A stretch of DNA of 64,000 nt, taken from contig WIXG01000173.1 of the NCBI GenBank assembly GCA_009869945.1, positions 97,941 through 161,940 on the forward strand, in the 5' to 3' direction. The stretch is from Mesaphorura yosii. Lineage: Eukaryota > Arthropoda > Collembola > Poduromorpha > Tullbergiidae. The position numbers were made by a program, and so were the translations under genes. Under the pieces are notes generated by a model. The model was given only the letters and a program-made list of their open reading frames with translations. It ran no database searches and was not told where the DNA came from. Shown here piece by piece: positions 54,726-64,000 of the stretch. Position 1 is the stretch's first letter. Every line of letters begins with the position of its first letter.

Positions 54726-54755
54726 AAGGTGATGGTGATAAGTCACCGTCACTTT
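54726..54755. repeat. 13-bp hairpin with TAAG tetraloop
   Basis: AAGGTGATGGTGA pairs with TCACCGTCACTTT through 13 positions, including two G/T wobbles, around TAAG. It lies in intron 1. The wobbles would pair better in the plus-strand RNA than in the complementary strand. Confidence 0.6.
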
Positions 54756-57551
54756 CTTGGCGTATTATCAAAGTTACACTCTCGCTGCGTGTGTCAGTTT
54801 CTCCACTTTACGAGAATAATAAAAATGACGACGCAGTGCCGTGCAGTGCAGGCAGAGGATTTCGTGGCAATGATACACAATTTCTTCAGTCTGTTGAGCT
54901 TCTGACTACTTCGGGCCTTCGATGAGTTCAATGACAACAAACTGAAAATCACAAAATATCAATAAAATTGATAGCGATATGCGAAATTGTAATTTCCTCT
55001 CACATCGTGTATCGCTCGCCAAATTCTCATGCTAAAGTGCTTTCTTTAATCATTTGAATCGTCGCCGTTCACAAAAAGCTATAAAATTAGCCATGCAGCT
55101 TTGAGAGGTCAGTTACATTAAAAAGATTCTCAGGGAAAAGGCTATATTCACGAGTTTTTCCTGGCAAATATTTTAATTCAATGCACTGCACTGCCATCGG
55201 AATGAGATTCAGCGTTTATCATTAAAATGATTATCTGAAATGATGCGAATTTCCTCGTAATAACATTTCCATCAATTTATTGCGTTGTGTTTTTTGGTTT
55301 GTGACGTTGGCTCGCTTAAATCAACGCCAGAGCCAGAACGGATCAGCAGGATTTTATTTGGTTATATAATAAGACTATCTGAAATTACTTTTCCCATATC
55401 ATTTAAATGGTTTTTGTTTGTTTGATGTTTGCAATCCCGCATGCAAATGAAAACGCGACCGCCGTGCCGTGTTTGAGACAACCAAACCAGGTCCTCGTCC
55501 ATGCAATCCAAATGCTCTTCGTGTTTTCTGCGTCCAATTTTACAACAGCATCATTACGAAATTATTACCTGTATTACAGCATTATTATTTAAATTGTTTG
55601 CCGAAAAAGCGTAAATGGTTTCACTTTCAAGTCTCAGGTCGTTCTACGGCCTGCCTGGAAATTATGATCAGCGCAAGATGATGATAGCCGCATAAAGAAG
55701 CCGGGTCAAGGTGCTAAACATGAACTGTATGTGATATTTTTCACTCCTCCGATAATGGCAATCGCCGCACTCATGCAATCCTTTTACAAGTGCGTTTTGG
55801 TCGCTCGCCTGATTGAATTTTTTAAACACCAAATTGCTCACTTTTCTGGAAGTTTAAATGCCCAGCGCCATGCATCGACCTGAAACAATCGATGTATTTC
55901 ATGTTTCATCATCTTGGACATGAAGATTGCGTGATTATAATTCGGACAATAAAATCACGAACATTTCTTCATCTTTGCGATAAGAGATTTGAATATTATG
56001 TTTGGTTTGCTTTTCGGGTCTTTTAGGCACTCGCTCCTGTCATTTCTTCACGTGCATGCGTAAAAGGTAAAACGCACTGCACTTTGCTCATCCGTGTGAT
56101 AAAATTGTCTTCATCTCCTCTCCAACTTTTTTCACAGTTTTAATCTCCAGCAGGATCAAAGAGTGAGCAAACTTTGAAACTTTTCAGCCCGGGTGGCCCA
56201 GTCAATTATCGCCGTATCATAACTCGAGATTAAGCATCGAGTGTGCTTGGGAATGCTACTTGAATGAATGGACGCAGGTGAATTAGTCAGGAATGAAAGA
56301 TGTCGGATGAAAACTTGATCATGCAATTGCGGTATTTTGCCGCAAAATTTATGATGATGGAACTCTGCAGAAAAATTGCAGCTGAATCCTTTTCTCTGGA
56401 ATCAAGCTCAAGAAAATGGCTTTCTTCATTCCACGAATGGCAAGAAAGGCCGAATGGAAAGGAACCTAGCAGATTTCTTAAGATTCAAGAATACTCATTC
56501 TTATTACAGGGAATTGTATTTCACTTCTCTTAATTAATGAAACTCGTTCAAAATGGAACAGTTTGAAAAATCTATCAGCAAAACAATTATCCGAAGGCAG
56601 AACGAATGCGCACAAAATTGAAGCTGCATGTGAATTATGCTAGAGCGAATTGCGCACGCCATCAACGAAAGCATTAAGCATTTTTAATACAAATTTCGTT
56701 TTACAAGTTGTACAAGCACGGGTCGTAATTAATAGAATCCTTTCTATGCCATGCCGCACGAACGAAAATCGCCGAAGATCGTCAAGAAGAAAATCGAAGT
56801 GATCAATCTGCGCGGAGTACAAAGAGTCCTTTTCATTAACCTTTTGGCTTGGGCTGTGCATGAAATAAGTTTCACATGAATCCAGCGCTATGCCAGGCAT
56901 GAAAGAACATTACGGGCCTTGGTCAAATATCGTATATCAGACTAATGTGAGACAAGACCCACATGAAGTCAATGAACAATTGAGTGCGAGTGATGCTTCT
57001 CATGATCATATCATCACAGGACTTGACTTTGTAATAATACAACCAAGACTTGTACAAAGTCGCCGCTGTCGAACCCGAGAAAGGTCAACTAATTTCCATA
57101 TCGCTCGGTTAAATTCTCTCACCCGGATGCTTCACCACGCGAGTCGGAGTTTCGTCCATTGTTTCAAGACCGAGGTAGTTGATACAAGCTGATTGCATTT
57201 ACGACGACTTAGGTTTTTACCGATAAGCCGAGGAAATTGATTTATGTCTTGCTGAGAGAAGTAAATCAAGACTCAACTGCAATCTGCAGTGCTATCGGCC
57301 ACCGACCGCACAGAACGGATGAAGCACCTTTGTTGAATAAAATCGAATTCGAAACTTGGAGGTTTCTGTTTCAAATGAAACGATTTTGACAGGTGAGGCC
57401 CTACTTCCCACTTTTTGCTGGTATTCGACTACACTTTTCATGTTTTCAAGCCTGTAATATTCGTAAACTGGCAGAAACAGAAACGTCAATTTTAAAATCT
57501 GATTAGATTTTAATTGCACCGGGTTGAATGCGTTGTAATTACCGGCAGCGT

Positions 57552-57584
57552 GCAGTACAGAGTATAGGTTGCACTCTGCACTGC
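57552..57584. repeat. 12-bp hairpin with one mismatch
   Basis: GCAGTACAGAGT and ACTCTGCACTGC pair at 11 of 12 positions around a 9-base loop. It is followed by further CTG/CTGT words. Confidence 0.55.
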
Positions 57585-60500
57585 TGTCTACTGTTCGCTG
57601 TACGTGTAGGCTATGTATATTGTGCTCTCGTATTCTGCATTAGGCTGATGTAATTGTGTGATTTTATTAAAAGATTTGTTTGCAGAAGAAAAAATGGAAA
57701 CCTTGAACCTGTTTGTGCTGCGGCTTGCGCTTGTTTGCGCCTTTGTGAGCTGGGATCTTTTCTAAAATAAAACAACAAAAATGGTTTACGCTGCTTTTTG
57801 CTTAATTATGATGTAGAAAACAGAAAGAGGTTTCTGCACTGCACTGCATGGAAAGCATGAACTGGATAGGCGCTTTGCTTGCTTTGCAGTGCAGCCTTCC
57901 CAATTAACAATCAAAAGCAAAAGCTGCAATTTCCACATGAAATACTACGTGTAGTGTGCGCGTATTGTTGTTATTATCTGGGTTTGTATCTTTCAGCTAG
58001 AAGCTGCATGCGAGGCAGAAGTAGAAGCCGGTTCATTTGTACAATTCATCATCATTCAGAAAAATGAGCAGCAGAAATTCTAGAAAATGACGTTGTAAAG
58101 CAAAAATGCAGGTTTAGATTTTCCGAATCGATAGCAGAATACTTCGATTTTTATGGAAGAGGCCAATCAGAGTTCATTTTTTCCATCATGCGCGCACGTA
58201 AAAAACTGCGTGCCGTCAAGAATTAGTCCGCTCCATTGATGAGTAGAATTTAACCGAGGCGAGGCGACTTGGGAATTGGAATTTGAGAAACCCAATACCC
58301 AATGCTTCGATTTGCGGTTCAGACTTTCGTCTCATTCCAGTCACAGTTTTGCTTCACATTTTTGAGTAATTAATTTAAGTGTGTCATTGCTATTGTCATT
58401 TAAATTAGTCGCTAGTGACTGCAAAATGAGAAACACACTTCAAAGTATCCTCGGTCCTCACAGCTTTAAGCGCATTATAACAGAGTACGAAATGAATGAA
58501 TAATTCATGCTCACTCGACGACCCGCAACAACAATCACTCATATTGAACGTCAAAACACATTTGATTAAAGTCGAATCATCATTATTTATGATTTGTAAA
58601 TGTATTCAAACAATTCAAGAGTTTATTTACACGCATGGGTCTAATAAAACCAAAACTACCAATGCTTATTAAAGCATCTCTTCCATGTCACCTCACCGCA
58701 GCGAAAGTCAAAGGACAAATGACACTGCTGTTCGAGGAATGTAATGTAATGTGTGTCAGAAGAGAGAGCAAAATATAAATACACATGCGAATATCCGCGC
58801 GTCACGACAAAATTCCGCCTAGCAATGGAACGAGACTTTGCCTGTTGTGGAATAAAACTTGTCATGCATGAATTCAAGTATTTACAATCGCGGTTCAGTG
58901 TTCCTTCGGAGGAGTTGACCTGTTCAGCCTTCAGTCTTTGCAACATCTCGTGCTCACACATGCTGGGCAAGCAATTCATTTTTCCTGCAAGAAACGAAGA
59001 ACTGAGCCGACTTTCTACTTGGGCTCAGAATGAAAGAAAAGAAATGCTGTCTCGAAAGCCATGGCACGATGGCATGCCAGGAGGACGATAATCGGCCTCG
59101 CTGAAGTAGACATAAAGGCGTCCTGTAAAGTCGCAACGCATTAGCTTCAGACTGAGCATTCAGTTTTTATTCCCGACGACCACGTCATTTCATTTTCCAC
59201 TCAGGCCCCATGCGGATTTTATGTAAATTAAAAAATCTCACGTATTGTTTATTTTTAGGCAGTATGCGTTAATTCTATCATCCATAACGAAAGCTCAACA
59301 GCTCGTTCTTCGAAAGCAGATATAAATTCTAACAGATAACTTTAAATCTTAGTAATGTTCATAAGTATTGTAACGCAAATTGTCAACGCTGTGATGCACC
59401 CTGCACTGCACAGGTAGATGTGAAGATTCCTGACTGGTAATGACAAAATTCTTTCAGATTTTAATTGCATCGTACAACTTTCCATTCATTACCAATTCCT
59501 TTCCTCTTGCATTGGATTTGTAGGCCTTATCTTAACTGCGCCCCTTATCTTAATGACGTGCGCGCCACAGTTGCCTTTTAAGGGCACATAACTGGGCAAA
59601 ATATTTATCTTTAGTTTCACAGCTTAAAACTGATCATTAAAAGTGCGAGAACAGCGTCGTTTAGATAAGACGTTTACAAGACACTTCTGCAGAAAGATTT
59701 GCGTCGTTCTGTAAATTTAGCTTATCACTCAAATTTTGAATGGCAAAACGATCTTAACTAAAATGAGTTTATTGGTGAAATCAGGAAACTTGCATTTTAT
59801 GCAAGGATGAGCCGCGCCTCAGTCACAATCAGAACTACTTTAAGGGCTACTTATTATTGGATCGTTATGTCGAGCTTTTATGACCATTTTACTGGTCACT
59901 GCGTACAGCATATCAACTGCTCGGTACTGAAGCTCATTACCGTTATAAACACAGATTTTTCGTGTATTATTTTTAATGAGTACGGAATGAGGGCGAAGAA
60001 GGGCTATAAAATGAGGCCTTATCTCAAAATCCACACTTAGAGATCTCACAGCTCAAGAGAAGTACAGTATCCGTAACCTTAAATCCAGCACTTCCGACGA
60101 CGCAAGCACTGAAGGGTGTGAGGGTGTGGACGAAATTAGATTACCTGATCTAATGATGTCAATAAAAGCTCATTTTCATCGGCCGTCGAATTGTCGCCTC
60201 AATAAAGCACAAGAGTTACGGAACAGAGACGTGTTACATATTAATTTACTTCTTGCTTGGGAACTCCGATTTCCTGTGACCTCTTGGAGACTGCAGCCTA
60301 CGATTTACAAGTCTAAAATCCTGCGTCCGATCATCCAAATCACGGCAGCGTCGTGCATTGTGCTGCTTTGTGGTCGTATGTCAACAGCGCATTGAGCCCA
60401 ATTTTTAATTCCTACTGTTGAGCCGCGGCTGCATGTGGACTCGATACAATAATATTTTGGTTCACGGAGATTCTTCTATTGTTATCTTTTTTATTGAACG

Positions 60501-61643
60501 ATGACATCACAGCGGGTAATTATTTTCTGAACTGCTTCGCTGCAGACCGTCAGCTTATTGAATGATATGCACTTTCTGCGTGCGACGCAGGCAAAACAAA
60601 ATACAAATGCACAAAGAAGCCTCGACATTATCTTTCGCATTGGATTGGGAATATTTTTGTAACCGATTTGAATACTTTAAGCTCAGCGAGGCAATGCATC
60701 ACTCAGGCGCTGCATTGTTGCATTGCAGAGGGCACAGGGCAAGGTAAACAGAATGATGAGAATATGATGGGACGCGCAAACAAACCACAAAGCTATAATC
60801 CATCAAGATACCAATTCAATTTATAATCGCCTTAATAATTATCTCGTTAGAAAAAATATTCCGAACAGGCACAGGCAAGCAGGCTAATGGCTAATCTTCA
60901 TTATTCTCTCGTTTGATGTTCCAATTTTATCAAAACGTGCGTAGTGCGCAGGGCGCCTTGTGCGCAATCCACATGCGGCAGGCCACAGTATCGTTTCTTT
61001 CGCTCTTTCGCGTCCGCGTAATTTGCTGACTGAATCTGAACTGGGAAAAGTCTCTGCAAATTCAACGCTCAGACACAACGCACAAGTGAAATGGAAACAG
61101 GATTAGAAGTCTTTTTATTAACAGACAAAAGATGAGAAGGGTTCGCCGATTCCGATTCCCTTCCCTTCGTCATTTCTACCCCAGATATTATGCAAAGTCT
61201 GGATTCACACTCAATCATGCAAGTTCTGGATGAGATACCTTTCCACGTTGCAATCCAATTAAACTGTTACAGAACCGAAAATGCATATTTTAAATTCTAT
61301 TATTTCTCCCGTGTGCAAGATGCCCTCCTCGACATTGTATCTTCACCCGAGCTTCATTAACCTGCACTTTGAACTCCAAATCTGAATAATTGGCTGCGGT
61401 ATCTTCCGCTCCAGTAATTTGTTGTGCAAGATACAGCTTGTGGGAAAAAGATACCCTTTTTCTAATTGGAAGAACCCTCCATTCCCTGCTTCCTTTGAAG
61501 TTATTCATAAATCCCGTGATGAATCTTGTGTTCTTTAAATGATTAATGCAGTCTCACTTTTGCTGTGCTATTTTTGACAAGTCAGGGTTCACGATTCACA
61601 TGGCTTGATGGTCGGCACTGTAATGAGGGTAAAGTTAACTCAC

Positions 61644-61777
61644 CGATAGTAAGGGAATCCTTGCGGAACGTGCAAATCCATTGGCAATGAGTGACTGCTG
61701 CTGAGACTGCTGGCTGTCGAGTTGGCAAGATTGTGGTGGTGGTGACTTTGATGGTAACTGTCGCCAGGACCCATCAT
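61644..61777 (-). CDS. First coding exon of an unrecognised minus-strand gene
   Basis: Read on the minus strand, the frame opens with ATG ATG at 61777, in the context CAAAATG, close to the preferred arthropod start context. An in-frame TAA lies ten codons upstream (in the bases following 61800), so the start is well defined. The exon encodes 44 codons plus two bases (CG) and ends at a strong donor, G|GTGAGT. Visible in the protein: MMGPGDSYHQ at the N-terminus, a four-histidine run at residues 12-15, a Ser-rich stretch at 20-30, then PMDLHVPQGFPYY at 32-44. There is no signal peptide or membrane segment. The low-complexity His/Ser start resembles many regulatory proteins, but I recognise no family and assign no function. 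The overlapping plus-strand frame at 61691-61879 is a shadow. Confidence 0.72.
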
Positions 61778-61884
61778 TTTGGAACTTTTCCTTCTTTCAC
61801 CGATTTACCAGGCCAATGCCGCGTTGTCGGGTTGTCGTTTTTGGTGCAACGCAGATTTTTGCGGCTAATGTTCAATTAACTTCA

Positions 61885-61890
61885 GACTGA
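61885..61890 (-). promoter_or_regulatory. Initiator-like motif upstream of exon 1
   Basis: On the minus strand this reads TCAGTC, matching the arthropod initiator consensus TCAKTY. Its A lies about 111 bases upstream of the first ATG, which would give a short leader. No downstream promoter element is visible at +28 to +33. A six-base match is common by chance, so this is only a candidate transcription start. Confidence 0.2.
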
Positions 61891-62287
61891 TACCTTGCAC
61901 AGGGCTCTCACTAATTTCCGTTAAACGCTCACGATTTTTGGCACCTATATCCAATCCAAGATCCAATGCGCCTTCAAATTCCTGCACTCTCCTCAATTAA
62001 CACAAACACATATTTATCGGCTGATAATTCCTATAATTAAAAAACTCATGCGCGGGCTACGGTCAGTCGGGAATGCGTGCACACAAATTCAGCCCACAAA
62101 AAGTAGATGGGAGGATCATAATCTTAATGTGATTACTCTCAGTTGGTAGTCGCTTTCAAATTAACTTGCAGTGTTTGGCAGCAGCAGCGATGTTAATGTC
62201 GTCGTGTCTTGTTCTCTTCTTTTTGAACTAGTTAGCAGTTTCGAGCTACAGTGCTCTGTTCTTGTTTAATGGCTGATTTTTAAATTA

Positions 62288-62297
62288 TATACTCATT
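62288..62297 (-). promoter_or_regulatory. TATA-like motif upstream of exon 1
   Basis: The minus strand reads GAGTATATAATTT around here, a good TATA-box match. It lies about 510 bases before the ATG. A transcript starting about 30 bases downstream would have a leader of nearly 500 bases with several upstream ATGs, which makes it less attractive than the initiator-like motif at 61885-61890. In AT-rich DNA such a match is weak evidence. Confidence 0.15.
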
Positions 62298-64000
62298 AAT
62301 TAATAGCCATAAATAATGCACTAATGTCACTTTAACTGTACGCTAGTCTTGGCTGCGAAGCTTGCAATTATCGCTGCTCGTTGTTTTCGTCTCTCATTTA
62401 CATTTACAGCGAGTACAATTTTCATTCTTGTTACTTCTCTGCGCGCATTAAGCATTAAGCAGGGCTTGCTTGCTCTCGTCGTAATTAAGAAAACAGGAAT
62501 ATGATCCCACAGAATCCTCACTGGTAGTTGCAGATGCAGGAGGCAAGATGAAATACTTTCATTCTGGCACGTACGACAAAGTGCGATCACGATCACGTTT
62601 AGCCTTTGTCTTGTCTCAGATTTGCCCCGTCGTCAACATTGCAACAAAAAAGCAACAAAAGTCTCACTTTGTCCGATTCTTGTCCCTGTTCGATCTCCGA
62701 ATGAATTAAATGCCTTGGCTTGGCTTGCTGATCAACATTTAACACTTTTACAACTGTGCGCTTCCAATAAAAATAGTTTGCTGCATCTTATCATTGGTTG
62801 AACTGGTTTTTATTGTTTTTATTTGGCCACTGACACTTGCTGGCCGATAAGCACAAGGACGCACGGCTTATCTTCCCAATTTGCAAATGAGACAATCCAG
62901 TTTTGTCTTCCAGACGTGTCACCATCACATGTCATTAAGATTGAGCACTGAATTTCCGCACGCCGACTTGGCCACAGTAATTTGGTAAGACAAAAACACA
63001 GGATTGAGTTCTCAAATGTGACGTTAAATTCTCTTTCAGTTTTTCACACAAACAGTGTCAAGTTCACCAAACTTTGACTCAGCTTTTGAATCCATACGGA
63101 TTAGCAGACGTGATCCGGTTCCAAAATTCGGGAATTATTTCACTTTCGCCGGAACTGCGCTTCTCAGCAGCAGCAACACAACGCACTTGGAATCTGTGGG
63201 TTCTGCACTCTTACAATAACGCGGATCGGCGTATCCCGTGTTTACAGAAGACAAGCAAGACGGTGCGCGTAGGAAGCCGGATGATGATGTGTTGTAAGCG
63301 AGGCTGGATGATGTGAAGTGTCAAAAAAAGCTGGATCAGTGCCTTGCAGTGCTCGTGCACTGTAGAATGAGAACGACAGACAGGAGATAGAAAGATGAGT
63401 TGAGGAACGAAACCGAAGGATTTCACTGCATTACATTTCTTTCATACAGGCAAGAGGCGAAACGTGTTGCATTGGGATGAAGTCAGCACAGCGGTGCAAG
63501 CCAAAGTGTACAGCGTAAAGCCAAGACCAACTTCATTCACATCCTATCGTAAACAATAGCGTGTGTTCAGAGTTCTTAAAAAGCAGTAGCGAGATTGTAC
63601 GAAAGCAGGAGGAGGAGACTCGCATGCCCGCCGCTGGGTTGGTCTTAAAGGGTTTGGCAGTTTAATTTCATACCGAAGGAACAACACAGCAGCGCAGCGC
63701 ATGAAACTCGAGTTTGTAACTCGCAAAAGAAAAATCACAAAGTGAAGACGAGATTCTTTGCTTCTTCGCAGCTCCTTTCACTGCAATTCTCAAAATTGAA
63801 TATTGGTTTCACGCTCCTCGACAGAATTTGTCAATGCACTGCGACTTTGCGTACTGCAATTTGCAAAAATGTTCCCGCACGTAATGAATTCAATGAAATT
63901 GCACGTGCAATTGAATTGACATCACAGAACGCCAAGTCGGGCAGGTTTCGTATCATGTCACACATAAATTACGCAGCTTAAACCATTGGAACCGAGTTTT

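Larger units (their letters stand above)
44595..61643 (-). other. Intron 1 (about 17 kb)
   Basis: The interval runs from the GTGAGT donor of exon 1 to the TTGCAG acceptor of exon 2. Frames here are short and look random. It holds a possible cassette exon (49675-49734), hairpins at 51941-51965, 54726-54755 and 57552-57584, and scattered GCAATGG-type words. No repeat element with defined ends was found. A first intron of this length often carries regulatory elements, but none can be named from sequence alone. Confidence 0.55.
61778..64000. other. 5' leader and upstream flank of the minus-strand gene
   Basis: This is upstream of the start codon on the minus strand. It probably includes the 5' untranslated leader and promoter. 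Two candidate core-promoter motifs are listed separately. The short frames at 62327-62596, 63074-63316, 63544-63738 and 63742-63981 have no recognisable product. A further 5' non-coding exon beyond the window cannot be excluded. Confidence 0.4.

Noticed and set aside
54599-54925. 108-codon plus-strand open frame
   Set aside because: The low-complexity Ser/Asn-rich peptide has no family resemblance, and it overlaps a minus-strand frame of similar length.
58753-59091. 112-codon plus-strand open frame
   Set aside because: No recognisable domain; a 107-codon minus-strand frame overlaps much of it equally well, and neither has a supporting splice or promoter context.

Overview
This is eukaryotic, gene-poor DNA from an invertebrate animal, most likely an arthropod. 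The evidence is an AT-rich background with stops in every frame, no bacterial-style packed reading frames, canonical GT-AG splice signals, an insect-like start context (CAAAATG) and a target-site-duplicated retroposon. The species cannot be named from the sequence. Most open frames of 60-140 codons across the window look like chance frames.

The best-supported content is the 5' part of one protein-coding gene on the minus strand, reconstructed here from splice signals. It has a first coding exon (61644-61777) and three very short exons (44562-44594, 37171-37218, 19074-19127). Each has a good acceptor and a strong GT(A/G)AG donor. All junctions are phase 2 and the joined frame is open for 89 codons plus 2 bases. 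The gene would run right to left with introns of about 17, 7.3 and 18 kb and continue past position 1. I do not recognise the protein. The N-terminus is Ser/His-rich and is followed by aromatic, basic and proline-rich segments, with no signal peptide or membrane segment. Lengths of 33, 48 and 54 bp and interchangeable junction codons mean every internal exon could be skipped without changing frame.

Region by region on the plus strand: 1-19073 is presumed intron or unresolved downstream gene sequence with several hairpins. 19128-37170 (intron 3) carries a GC-rich 595-bp insertion at 22057-22651, flanked by perfect 14-bp direct repeats and bearing a tRNA-like B box near its 3' end. A weak plus-strand exon candidate lies at 33704-33870. 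37219-44561 (intron 2) shows nothing supportable. 44595-61643 (intron 1) includes one possible extra cassette exon at 49675-49734. 61778-64000 is the 5' flank, with an initiator-like and a TATA-like motif. No tRNA gene, rRNA gene, CRISPR array, operon or virus-like element was seen.
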